Notes under the pieces: generated by a model | What the model was told of the DNA's origin: nothing | The model's database searches: none | Seen by the model: only the letters and a program-made list of their open reading frames with translations | Translations under genes and position numbers: made by a program | From: Pilaira anomala | Taxonomy: Eukaryota; Mucoromycota; Mucoromycetes; Mucorales; Mucoraceae | Assembly: GCA_025716855.1 (NCBI GenBank) | Contig: JAIXMQ010000036.1 | Coordinates: forward strand, 124,001 to 188,000 | Length of the DNA: 64,000 nucleotides | Direction of reading: 5' to 3' | Shown: positions 20,647-33,222 of the stretch, piece by piece | How the letters are laid out: the number at the start of each line of letters is the position of its first letter | How positions within the stretch are numbered: the stretch's first letter is position 1

Positions 20647-21650
20647 GCAAATAAATACAACATGTCAAAAACCAAGCAGTTGTTATTTTTTCTGTTTATA
20701 CCTGGTAAAAAAGGCTAATACATAAAAAATCTGCCAATGGTGAATATGCAGATTCAGTGTTCCGGGATACGGATTATGAATGGGTTGTTGAGCCGACGAA
20801 GAAATAGGATCTTGTTCTACCTCGGATTTAGTTACCGTGTTCGGTGTAACGGCTTCGTCTACGACAGCGATGATGGGCGTATTGACAGTTCGTCGGGTGT
20901 GTCTCCAGGTATGGTACCTGGTTCTGATCCAGTTATTGTTCACTTCTTTGATTAAGAATACTGCTACAGCTAGGAAAAACCCCGGGATCAGCAAGCCGCA
21001 GACATAATATGCTACAAATGGCATAGTTAACTGTGTTGCGAAATAAATATGAACTCCAGCAAATGCTAAAATAAGTCTTTTTTTTTTTTAAAGGAGATGA
21101 AAGAGATAATTAAAAATAAAGTTTTTTTTTTTTTTTAAAAATTTTTTTAAAAACTAACCCTAGTGCAATCAAAAATACGACCCACATACCTTTAGGCCAG
21201 CTTTTGATATTAGGTAAAGATGTCTTTGTGTATGGTAATTCTGCAATAAGAGCATAACCAAATAAACACGGGTAAAATGCTACTACTGTGATCCAACTTT
21301 AATAATTTAAAGAGAGAAGCACATTTTTAAGTAAACAGGAGCCAAAAAAAAAACACAAATAAACTTTCTTACCTGAATGCTCTAGTATAATTTCCAAAGA
21401 TAAAAAGGATCACACCATAACTAAAGCCAAGCATAGTATCACTCCAATGTCTAGCCATGGTCTTTGGATTTGTTTCCCAATTGTACTTTTTTGCAATGAA
21501 ACGATATAATGGGTAAGGTACGATATAGAATGCCAACATAAAGTAAAGAAATACAAGTGGATGAAATGAAGTAAGAGCAGATTCTTCTACTGTTGCTGGA
21601 TCCGAAAATGACAATGGGTTATTCCCACTGACACTTGCTGTATAAACCAT
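20523..21650 (-). CDS. conserved fungal multi-pass membrane protein, function unknown
   Basis: Four exons on the minus strand, 21650-21373, 21296-21159, 21076-20702 and 20604-20523, give 290 residues with agreeing phases. At least six hydrophobic helices are visible, for example PLVFLYFMLAFYIVPYPLY, TMLGFSYGVILFIFG, WITVVAFYPCLFGYALI and MPFVAYYVCGLLIPGFFLAV. The C-terminal part contains a His-rich LHIHHWQIFYVLAFFTRF and HPVSQVAAGIVIACYMQGI, which I associate with a conserved uncharacterised eukaryotic membrane family. A polar loop of about 60 residues lies before it. No catalytic motif is obvious. Confidence 0.8.
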
Positions 21651-21934
21651 TATTATTATTTAGAAAAAGTTAAAAAAAAAAAAGAAGAAGAAAGAGCAGA
21701 ATAGAACTGAAATGAAATCGGATATGAGATCAAATTTCGATTTCTCTTTTAAAATGATTTACGGAGATTGAAGTTTATAGAGTTTATTGGCTTTTTTGAG
21801 TAAAATTTAAATATATGAATAAAATGATAAAGATAAATGAAAAAGTATGAGAGAGAAAAAAAAAACAAGAGAGATAAAAATATAAAGAAAGTATATACAA
21901 GAATTGAATTATGCTGTAAAGAAACATAGAGAAA

Positions 21935-22371
21935 TTAAGAAGACATAGTAGGACTTTGATGCATAAGTACTAATAAATGTGCAGCATCTTCATCGTCCGA
22001 AGATAGAGTAGCCGACAGCTTTCTTTGATCGTTATTACCATAGTGTTGTAATCTAGTTTCGGATAAAGGAATGTTAGAAGGAGATCGGGACGCGTTTTTC
22101 CTAATTAATCGGTCCATATCATTATACTGTAAAGGTGGTGAGGTTGGATAGAATCGGTGGTGTGATAATAACATCTTTCGACGCTTTTTGTCACGTTCTT
22201 GAAGTGGTGTTGGCTTAGGTAGTGTCGGTGACTTTGGGTTGTGATCATACAAACTTGACTCAAGTGTTCTCAAGTCTAGGTTTTGGTAACCATGTTCAAG
22301 TTTGAAATTAGCTAAAGCTAATCGTGCTTTCAGACGGTGGATCAACTATACAAGGAGAAACTATGAGTGCT

Positions 22372-22419
<48 letters not shown>

Positions 22420-22505
22420 CCTCCTTTTTTTTTTCCTTTCTGCTTTTCGTTTCTTATATGTTTACCTACGTTTGACATATCTTGTTGTTGCGTATTTTGA
22501 GACAT
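21935..22505 (-). CDS. small protein with Whi5/Nrm1-like GTB motif (putative G1/S repressor)
   Basis: Exon 1 is 22505-22470 (12 codons) and exon 2 is 22345-21935; phase 0 is kept by donor GTAGGT, giving 148 residues. Residues 13-31 (LIHRLKARLALANFKLEHG) resemble the GTB motif of the Whi5/Nrm1 family, which binds cell-cycle transcription factors and represses G1/S genes. The rest is polar, with SP/TP sites (SPTLPKPTPL, TSPPL, RSPSNIP) that could be CDK targets, and an acidic SSDDED segment. The motif match is short, so this is tentative. Confidence 0.6.
22376..22412 (+). repeat. (CT)n microsatellite in an intron
   Basis: About 18 CT units inside the intron of the Whi5/Nrm1-like gene. On the transcribed (minus) strand this is a GA run. 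Confidence 0.9.
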
Positions 22506-23663
22506 TGGTTCATATAATATTAGAAAACTAAAAAGATAGAAGAAAAAAAAAAAAAAAAGATAAAAAAAGAGCGTAATATTTATGCGGACGAATTAAATAC
22601 GAAATGAGGTTTATTTTATACTAATTTGGGTTGGTAAACCCATACAATGATCGTTTGAAACTCAAGACAGAAGTCTAATGGTGTGTTCGCTTTTAACCAA
22701 TCAATCAAGAAAAAGGTGTTTTCCAGTTCTTTATTCGCTTTTTAGCCAATTAAGAAAAAAAAAAAGAGAGATGATATGTCACGAGGGGGGATGTGGTCGT
22801 TTTGGCTTGCAAAAATCAAGTTGGTAGTGCAATCATTTAAATTTGTGTGGGGATACAATCTTTTTTTTTTTTGCATTATATAACTTTTTGTTCCTTTTTT
22901 AGCCCGAAGGCTTGACTAAGTTTTCACTAAAAGATCAAAGAGTACTGCTTCTCCCCCTCTAAAAAGAAGAAGCCTCTGTCTCTGCTCTCTCTCTCTCTCT
23001 TATAATGTAGAGAGAGAGAGAGAGAGAGAGAAATAAATTTGTGGGAAATTGAATTCATGCAGAAAACTTTTATGAAAATTCTTTTTGAAAGGATATTTAT
23101 CATCGTTATATAAAGTTTTATAGCATTATATCGATTTTTATTTAAATATTCAAAAGACATCACTCCACTGTAAAAAAAAAAAAAAATAATAATAAATTTT
23201 TAGTTCTCTTGTAGTTGGCATTGTAGTTATTCAGGTATTTTCGCCCGTAAAAGAAATTGCGGCCTTAAATCGGAAACGGGGGCCCGCCTTCGATAATCGA
23301 GCCAAGTATAAATAGGGCTACTTTTTATTTTTTTTTTTTTTTGTGAATATGATACTTTTTTTCCAGAATCAACAAGCATTGATACTCCTTCTATTATTCG
23401 ACACTATATGTACCTTATCCAAAAGGGCACTTATTCCAATCAGTGTTTGTAATAATGAATAATTCAACGTAAAAACTTTCCTTTGCCATAAATGAAGCGA
23501 GAGAGAGAGAGAGAGAGAGAGACGATAGGCGCAAAAAAAAAAAAAAAAAAAAAAAAATTCAAGCCCAATTTTAAAAAAGCGAAAGTTTTGGTCGGGCAGT
23601 GTAATAAACGGTTCTGAGCACTGTGATTTGGAGTCCTTTCTCTTTCCTCACATTTAATTAGAC
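22506..23663. other. divergent intergenic region with hairpin-capable CT/GA repeats
   Basis: It holds the promoters of the minus-strand small gene and of eL33. Visible items: a (CT)n-spacer-(AG)n inverted arrangement at 22985-23031, an unusually GC-rich patch at 23240-23304 followed by TATAAATAG at 23307-23315, and a GA run near 23500-23522. No long coding frame is supported. Confidence 0.6.
23307..23315 (+). promoter_or_regulatory. candidate TATA element
   Basis: TATAAATAG directly follows a GC-rich patch and is followed by a T-rich tract. It lies about 350 bp upstream of the eL33 start codon, far for a core promoter unless there is a long leader or a non-coding exon. Confidence 0.3.
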
Positions 23664-24478
23664 ATGGGATCCGATCGGTAAGTACCATGAATCCATCCAT
23701 CCATTATAGATACGTACCAGGATAAAAGCAAACAAAAAAAAACCAATCAACCTTACTTTCAACGCAACAAAAAAAAAATGTATAAAAATATATACACATA
23801 TATTTTCTGAATGGCAAAAAAAAAAAAAAAGAATGAAAAAAACAAATTGAAGAAGAGAGATGGAGCATGAGAAAACAAATAGAAACGATGGAATGAAGAA
23901 GAAGAAGAAAATAAACGATAGAGTATTGAATTAAAATTGGGCTCAATTCGACAATAACAGCAAAAAGGGCAGAGACAATACGACTTAATTTTTGTTTTTG
24001 TTTTTGTTTTATCCTGGAAGAACGTCTATATATATTAAAAGAGACAACCGAATTGACATGAACATTTCTTTTTTTTTTTTTAATCAATGAATGTAGTCTT
24101 TACAGCAAGGGCCGTGTTTTGGGCTATGAACGTGCCATGCGTACTCAAAACCCTAACGTCTCTCTTATTCAAGTTGAAGGTGTCCAAACCACCAAGGATG
24201 CTCAATTCTACCTCGGTAAGCGTGTTGCCTATGTCTACCGTGCTCAACGTGAGATCAATGGTTCCAAGATCCGTGTCATTTGGGGTCGTATTGCTCGTAC
24301 TCACGGTACCAACGGTGTTGTTAAGGCCCGTTTCCGTAAGAACTTGCCTCCCAAGGTCTTTGGTGCTTCCGTCCGCATCGTAAGTTCTTTTATATATATA
24401 TATATATAAATGTGTTGCTATGTATACTAAAAATCAATTTTTTTTTTTCATTAGATGCTCTATCCTTCCAACATCTAA
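23664..24478 (+). CDS. RPL33: 60S ribosomal protein eL33 (L35A/L33)
   Basis: Large-subunit ribosomal protein, 106 residues, the family's normal length. Exon 1 is only 14 nt (23664-23677), exon 2 is 24097-24379 and exon 3 is 24455-24478. Joining CG to T restores the Arg codon before [17 protein letters not shown]. Family hallmarks are [53 protein letters not shown] and the C-terminal LYPSNI. The first intron is 419 bp, far longer than others here. It could hold a small RNA or regulatory element, though I found no clear snoRNA boxes. Confidence 0.93.
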
Positions 24479-25279
24479 GTTGTTTTTTTATATAACACTA
24501 TTTTTTTTAAATTTTTGAAATCACAAAAAAAATAAACCGTTTTTTAAAATCATAAAATTTGTTTTTTCTTGCAATGTGTTTTATATATGTGTTTATTTAT
24601 TTATTTATAAAAGGAAGGAGAGAGAGAGAGAAAAAAAAAGGGGGGAGAAAAGGGAAACACAAACGACGTAATTTGGAATATGTCAAAAATATATAAAAAG
24701 AAATTGTGATAATAAAAGAGTGTGAGAAAAAAAAGGAACAAATAAATGAAAAGCATGCCCGACCGGTAACCAGGAGATTATGCCTCTACGTCCTACATCA
24801 TAAATCAAGTGTCACGAGTGCCAAGTCAAAGTCCCGGAGGATAAGTTTCATTTTGAGTTGTGCTCCAATAAAAAAAAAAAAAAGGTAATGCATAATATAC
24901 AGAAGAAGTAAGATGTAAAATGTAAATGCGTTATATATATATATACATAGACAAATGTAAAGATATGTAAAAAAAAAAAAAAAAAAGAGAGAACCTCTTA
25001 AATTGATAAGATAAAAAAAAAAAAAAGCCCTCAATTCGTTTTTTATTTAACCTCCTGATGAGCGCTCATACTTCGGTTTTCAGCATTTAAAGGTATTGAT
25101 CAATTTTGGCAACCGTGGGAAACCAGAACAATAATGCCTTTCAAAAACTTGATTATAAAAAGCCTACATTTTTTTTCTTTATCCTTTTTCTTTTTTTTTT
25201 TTCTTATTAAAAAACAACTCTCTCTTTTTTATATATACAAAAAGTCTTTATTTCCCTTACATTATAAAAAAAGAATATT
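24479..25279. other. intergenic, low-complexity
   Basis: The eL33 3' flank and HPPD promoter region. Mostly A/T tracts, with a less AT-rich patch at 24760-24845 that forms no tRNA or long frame. Pyrimidine-rich sequence lies just before the HPPD start. Confidence 0.5.
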
Positions 25280-26887
<1,608 letters not shown>

Positions 26888-27179
26888 AAGTAGTAAAGGA
26901 GTAAAATCCTTCGAGCAAAAAAAAAAAAAAAGAAACTTATATATACAAATCCCTTTTTTTTTTCTAATTGTATACACACACACACACACAAACACATTAA
27001 TAAACAGATTATATAACCCCCAATTTTTTTTTTTATTTTATATCTGGTATATTTTTAAAAAATTACGTAGAATAAGGAACTCTATTTTGTAAAGCTCTAT
27101 TATCTACATATTCAAGTTCAACAAATCTAAAAAAAAGTTTTTAATATAATCACAATTACCATTTTTAAAACTTGTTCAT

Positions 27180-28063
27180 TTACCCAATAAGCGAATTTTT
27201 AAATTTAGCTAAATGTTCGGCCATTTGATTGACTTGTTCTTGAGGTACAGGTAATGAAACTGCTTCAATGATCCACATATCTTGATCACCGAAATGAACA
27301 GCAGAAGATACATCTACCTTTGTCTTGAGCTAAATAAACAAAGAAATGTTTAAGTCAACTTTTTTATTTTTTTATATATATATAATTTGTAAGTACCTTG
27401 TAGAGTTGAGATACAGTGATTTTAAGCGTTTTATCGTATGCCATTAAATGACCTTTTCGTACAACTTCAAATGAATAACTTGCAAAAAAAAAAAAAAAAA
27501 TCGATTTAGAAGTAGTACAGGAAAGAGATAGATTTTACTGCTTTTTTTTTTTATACCTGTAACCTAATGATCTCATAAATCGAAATACATCACCCGATAA
27601 TTGTACTCGTGCAATGGGACGTACAGTAACGGCTCTTGCGCGTTGAGGTTCAGGATTACCTTGCATACACAAGTACCTTTTTTTTTAGTTGTTGTATTTT
27701 TAGTCTTCTATAATATACATATTTTATGCAGTATATATTTTTTTACCATTGTCTAAATCGAAAACTCTTTTCTTTTTCCGTTGTAATTTTAGACTGTACT
27801 CTTAATACAACGTCGTCGTTACGAGCAGGACCTTCAGGTGTTTGAGCTATGTATTTGAACTAAAGTGGTAAGTAAAAAAAAAAAAAAAGCGATTATAAAA
27901 AAAAAGAGAGAGCGTCTTAACTGGAAGGAGTGAAAATAATTTCGTGTTCAAATAAGTCTACAAGAGAATCGTTTCCACAGATACCAAGAAGACGCTGAAT
28001 GAGTTTTTCTTTTTGGTCTTGACCGATGACGATGCCTTGTAAACTACATTCATAATTAGACAT
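27180..28063 (-). CDS. MED18: Mediator complex subunit 18
   Basis: A head-module subunit of Mediator, linking activators to RNA polymerase II. Five exons on the minus strand (28063-27922, 27846-27747, 27676-27557, 27478-27397, 27329-27180) give 197 residues. Family features are YECSLQGIVIGQDQKEKLIQRLLGICG at the start (a lipocalin-like first strand and helix), LFEHEIIF, RARAVTVRPI, FRFMRSLGYSYSFEVVRKGH and DMWIIEAVS. The acceptor of exon 2 is the ATAG at 27847, because the nearer TTTAG at 27859 breaks the frame. An upstream in-frame Met at 28129 would add a hydrophobic leader unlikely in a nuclear protein. Confidence 0.85.
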
Positions 28064-28227
28064 GATAATAAGAAAAATAAGAAAAAGAGAAAAAAAGGGA
28101 AAGTTAAAGTTTATTTTTAAGCACGTCACGTTTTACGATTTTTTTTTTTTTTAAAAAAAAAGAGCTTGTTGCCCCTGATTTTGTATTCCTTTTTTGTATT
28201 TTTTTTTTTTTTATATATATATATATA

Positions 28228-28789
28228 ATGTCAAGTTCAGAAAAGATTACAACATGGATCGATAAAGAGAGTGAATCACCTTATCCTATTTGGGCACTTT
28301 CAGCAGTTTGTAAAAATTTAAAAGCTTTTTTTGTTTTTTTGTTTGTGTATGGGTTGAAACTGACGACAAAAACGTATATTTATAGCTTTAGCGGTATTAC
28401 CACTTGCCGTTAGAAAATCACCAGGAGTACCTTCCATGTTTCAAACAATGACATTTGCTAGTATTTTTGCTGGTGCAGGGTAAAAAAAAAGAAGGATAAA
28501 GAGATGATGATATCATTGAACTGATGTGTTGTGTAGGTATGTCACAAACACAGGTGATTCAGAAAATGGAGCTGGTATTGCTACAGGTACTAAAAAAAAA
28601 GGGTTGTATAGTAAAAGTGCTTATATATGTATTTTTTTTTTTTTAGCTTGGTGTTTATCTTGGTCTTTCTTGAATGCAAAGAGTGCAATTCAATCGATGA
28701 AACCAGTACCAATGGCTTTGTTAGCTGCAGTGACATTAAATACTGTGATTTATGGTAAAAAGACATTAAAAGTGAATGGATATCTTTAA
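28228..28789 (+). CDS. AIM19-like small mitochondrial membrane protein
   Basis: Four exons (28228-28309, 28386-28479, 28537-28586, 28647-28789) give 122 residues in consistent phase. Hydrophobic segments include LSAVSLAVLPLAV, MTFASIFAGAG and PVPMALLAAVTLNTVIYG. A conserved-looking YVTNTGDSENGAGIATAW stretch followed by SWSFLNAKSAIQS resembles the fungal AIM19 family, whose loss alters mitochondrial inheritance in yeast. The molecular function of that family is unknown. The gene is divergent from MED18, with 164 bp between start codons. Confidence 0.65.
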
Positions 28790-28995
28790 ATATATACATT
28801 TAGTAAAAAAAAAAAAAAAGTTGATCTGCTGGTTTGGTTTACTGTATACACTGTGTGAAAATATATATATATATATGTATATAATAACCTAATTTTTTTT
28901 TTTTTTATTTATTTTTTTCCTTTCTCTCTTTTTTTTTTATCCCCTTTTTTTTTTCAAATAACTTTTTTTTTTTTCTTCAAATAATAAAAACTTGT

Positions 28996-30157
28996 ATGGA
29001 CGATCGAATAATGTATAAAAGATCACAAGGATTACGTGAATATGTTGCATCCTTTCATTTAACTTTTATGGCAAGTAGATTTATTTTCTTTTTTTTTTTT
29101 TGTTTTGTTGTTTCTTCATGTAACATTTTTTTTGGGTTTAGTTTATTGGACTTGCGGTTACTTCGATAGGTAATAAATAAAATGATTCATTTTGATTTAT
29201 ACTGAAAGGGTATATTACATAGGTGCATATTTTATCAACTCTAATATGAGTAGGACAGTTTCGATATCATTATTAATATTGGGTGTGTTAATAACGACAA
29301 CAAGTTTTATTGGTTGTTTTGGTGCACATTTGGAACATACAGGATTTCTTAATACGTATAGTAGTATTACAGCAATTGCATTGATTTTAGAACTAGGTTA
29401 GATCATATCATTGTGTATATGTCAGCTTTATGTTAATTTATATTTATATAGTAACAATGGGACTTGCTTACAGTCATAAATCACAGGTAATTTAGAAAAC
29501 AATAGAAAAAAAAAAAATTATTAAACACACACCCCCCTTGATTTAATTTATAGCTTGATTACTATGGAAGTCTAATTTGGGATTTCTTTCAAGATAATGA
29601 TGCTAGATTCTTGATTGACCTTGAGCGAACGTGAGTAAATTACAAAGATATTCTGTTAAAAAAAAATAAACAGTAGTTACTAAATCATCAAGGAATGATA
29701 TTTGTATATTAGGATCAAGTGTTGCGGATATGCATCAACAAGGGATAGAGCTATCCCAAAGACTTGTTCTATCTCACTAGGAGTTGATACCGGATGCAGG
29801 GAATCGATTGTAACGATGGTACAAGATCAATGGGTGACGATAGGTATTCTAAGTTTATTATTTATTCAGGTAAAAAAAAAAAAAATAATAATAATAATAC
29901 GTAAAAACAAGTTTATATTTAAAATATTCAAATGTTAGTTACTTGCCTTATTTGTATCGGTTATTCTGAGTATTATCATGGATCGTGAAACAAGAGAAGA
30001 AGAAACATATATGGCATTATTATCGAGTCAACATAATAATTCATGGCTTGGTAATAATGGAGAAAGTCCATATATTGGAAATAGTGGATACTTTGGTAGA
30101 ATTAACAGAACAAGTCAAAGAAGTATTCCAAAGTATGGAAGTACTCCATCAAGATAA
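28996..30157 (+). CDS. tetraspanin
   Basis: A four-helix membrane scaffold protein, 254 residues from seven exons: 28996-29070, 29142-29169, 29223-29396, 29452-29486, 29554-29630, 29713-29869 and 29939-30157. Helices are visible at FMFIGLAVTSIG, VSISLLILGVLITTTSFIGC, SITAIALILELVTMGLAYS and VTIGILSLLFIQLLALFVSV. The large extracellular loop carries the hallmark CCG (KCCGYASTRDRA) plus further Cys residues. A Ser/Asn-rich cytoplasmic tail follows. The first intron has a GC-AG border (GCAAGT). Fungal tetraspanins act in cell-surface organisation; the partner here is unknown. Confidence 0.88.
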
Positions 30158-30338
30158 AAAAAAAAAAAAAAAAAAAAAAAAAATAAAATTGTGTAAATAA
30201 GAGAGAGCCCCAAACGTCGGGTGATAAATAATTATTATTTTTCCTTTTTTTTTTTTTTTTTTCTTTATCTTTTTCTTTTTCTCTCTCTCTCTCTCTCTCT
30301 CTCTTTCTTCTTTTCTTCTTTATACAGAAATATTTTTA

Positions 30339-31994
30339 ATGTCCAATACAACAACCACAAGTGATATACCATTACTGACACCTTTCTTACATTATATACC
30401 CACTTCACCTCCTTCTCAAGAATTGGATTTTCATTTACCATCTCGTACTCCACTGCATGGACTTACTGTTTCTGAATGGGCAGGTTCAAAAACAAGACAT
30501 CACTGTAATAAAAACAATAAAAAAAAAATATATAAGATAATCAAAATTTACGTATACAAAAACTCATTTCATTTTTTTTTTATATGTATGTATAGCCAAT
30601 ATATCAAATACAACAACGACATTAAATCCAACTCCAGTCACGAGCAGCAATCTAACTTACTCAAATAACAATCATAGTACGAATCCAAATAAACCCATTG
30701 TATTAAAAGATTCAACAGAAGATAACTGGAAAGATGTCTATCGTAACATAAAATGTATGGACCAGTTATATGATGCTTCCTTTTATTCTTGGCTAAAATC
30801 AGAAGAAAATGTCTTGGTGACTGCAATGTATTTACATCGGATTGCTAATGAGTACCCTCTTGTTCGCATCATCAATGCTTTGAAATGGCTTATAAGCGAC
30901 TGGAGATTAGAAAGTATCAGTACCCTAGTAAGGCATGTGACCGTTGACTGGTGTGATGAAGCAGGTAAGAAAAAGAAAAGATATATACAAAAAGAGCGTC
31001 CCCTTTTTTATTTATTTATTTATTATATATAATATTCCCCCTAAAAAAAAAAAAACTCCCCTCTTTTTTTTTTAAAAAAAAATATATATACATATATCGA
31101 AATGTTATAGGTGACCTACGGCGAGCGCATCTTTTACGTCACTTAACACAAAGTTGGGCGACACAATACACGACGACATTAATCACGATGGTTTTATCAT
31201 CCGCACCCTACACTAACAGCACTAGCTTTCAACGAGAAAGATTTCTAAGGGCGTTCACAAAAGAATGGGATTTTTCCAAACTGAGTGAATTCTTCATGTA
31301 CCTACAAAGTCCAGCCAATATTGATTATAAAGTGAAATGCGTCATGTTACAAGAAGCTGCAAGAAGAGAAAGAGAAACATTAGGTGCTAAACTCCGAAAG
31401 AAACGAGTGGTCTTTACGGATGAACCGATGCATAATACGTTGAATGAGTCGACGACGAAAGAAACGGAAACCAAAGAAACAACAGCGGTTGCTATCGTCG
31501 ATGAATCGAATCCAACGACTACCAATAGAAGGCATCATAGAAGAACTTCTAGTAACGATGTCAATGATATTAAACGTCTAAGGTTATCAACACCTGATCT
31601 AGATCATCCAGCAGAAGAAAGTACACCGGAATCATCATCCTCATCCTCATCATCATCCTCATCGTCGTCTTCTGCTTCTGTGGTTGCATCCAGTAGTCGT
31701 CGATCTACATCACCTTGTGCAAGAACAAATACGACGGGTATGAGTAATGATCTTAGTCATTTACATTTGAATAATACAAGTACAAGTACAAGTAGTAGTA
31801 ATAGTCATGCAAATGGAGGTAGTAGTAGTCATGGTAACGATGGTAATCATAGTAATAACAGAAGAAGGTCAAGTTCTATCTTATCGATTGAATCAACGGA
31901 TGATCCAATGGAAACAGAGAATGGATTAAATAATAATAAAAGAAGAACGACATCATCTATTACATCTCATTTTGCAACTGCAGATGAGAAATAA
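30339..31994 (+). CDS. unknown fungal protein with helical core and Ser-rich disordered tail
   Basis: Three exons (30339-30504, 30596-30964, 31111-31994) join in phase to give 472 residues. The N-terminal 100 residues are Thr/Asn/Pro-rich. A structured core follows (DNWKDVYRNIKCMDQLYDAS, NEYPLVRIINALKWLISDWR, HLLRHLTQSWATQYTTTLIT), continuing to RERFLRAFTKEWDFSKLSEF and KCVMLQEAARRERETLGAKL. A basic KLRKKRVVF, a long Ser run and Ser/Asn repeats finish the protein. I recognise no domain. The basic patches and disordered tail would suit a nuclear regulator, but this is only a guess. A CT run lies just upstream of the start (30281-30304). Confidence 0.7.
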
Positions 31995-32030
31995 TTTTTT
32001 CATTAAAAAAATAAAAAAAAAAAAGAATAT

Positions 32031-32966
32031 TTATCGTAATGCTTTTTGGAATCTTTGAATTGCTATTAAAGCGTGAACACAAGATCGCCACTTGGATAAT
32101 GGGTTATGCATCAATGGGTTTTTGATTTGAATATCGTAATACTTTTGAATTTCTTCTTGGCTGTTTTATGTTGTTGTTGTTGTTAATTGCTCTTTTTTAT
32201 TTTTAATTTTTTTTTTTCTTCTTCTTTTTACCTTTCTTTTAGTGCTTGATTTTCCATTAAAATGAACTTTTTTTGAAATATTAAATCGAGTTGTTTCTGC
32301 AATGCAAAAAAAAAAAAAAAAATAATGAATAAATCACATACATTATCTATTTATATTTTGTTTACATTACATTAGAATCCAACATCTTTAATTGTTGCTT
32401 TTTTTTTTTTTTTACATAAATAAATAATAATAAATATATATTAATTTTTTTTTTTTTTTCATAAAAAATTTAAAACCTTTTGGTTCTCAATTGTATTCCT
32501 TAATCGGGACGCAGTTTCTGTCTGTTGTTGAATAAAGGATTGTAATTGATCTTTTTCACGTCTGGATTGAATAAGATGATGATTGGCTTCTTTTAAAGAA
32601 TGCACTAATTGTGTGTTTTCTAATTGTAATTTATCGACTATACTTTTCCAATCCAAATCCGCCTAAGTAAAATACATTGTATATATATATTTTTAATACG
32701 TGGTTACTTAATTTTGTTATTGTTGTAGTACTACACCGACATTTTCTTGTGCTGACTAAAATAGAATGAGAAATGGAGGGGGGGAGGAGGATTGATTCTC
32801 AGCTTACCTTGAGAGAAGTATAATAAAAGTCTTGTTCTTGTGAACCTATTTCATCATATAAGGTACGTGGTGGGTTATTAAACTTTTCAAGACATAGTAA
32901 AGACTGTTCACTTTCTTCACTTTTTAAAGAAGATTGGGCTAATCCCTTTGAAAATAATAAACTCAT
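32031..32966 (-). CDS. coiled-coil protein, function unknown
   Basis: Six minus-strand exons (32966-32808, 32755-32735, 32662-32477, 32397-32371, 32296-32232, 32160-32031) join in phase to give 195 residues. Exons 2 and 4 are very short (21 and 27 nt) and are the least certain, though each keeps the frame and has AG and GT borders. The middle is a continuous coiled coil (DKLQLENTQLVHSLKEANHH, SRREKDQLQSFIQQQTETAS). The C-terminus is compact and basic (SKWRSCVHALIAIQRFQKAL). It is convergent with the preceding gene, with 36 bp between the stops. Confidence 0.65.
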
Positions 32967-33222
32967 CTTCACGTGGAAAAAAAAAAGAGAGGGAAGCTTT
33001 TTAAAGAATAATAATAAAAAAAAAAAAACTTTAAAGCTGTTCCTTCTTTTTTGAAAAAAAAAAAAACTCTTCATAGCCCGAGTTTTCCCGCGTTTTTTAG
33101 TGACGTTTTTTTTCCCCCCTTGATAATAAAAACTGTTTCTATTTTCTCACTCTCTCTTTCTTTTTCTTTTTTTTCTTGCTACCTTTTTTTTTTCTAACTT
33201 TTTAAAAAGAAAAAAAGAAAAA

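Noticed and set aside
24760..24850. tRNA-like patch (GCCCGACCGGTAACC)
   Set aside because: No B-box consensus on either strand and the arms do not pair as a cloverleaf.
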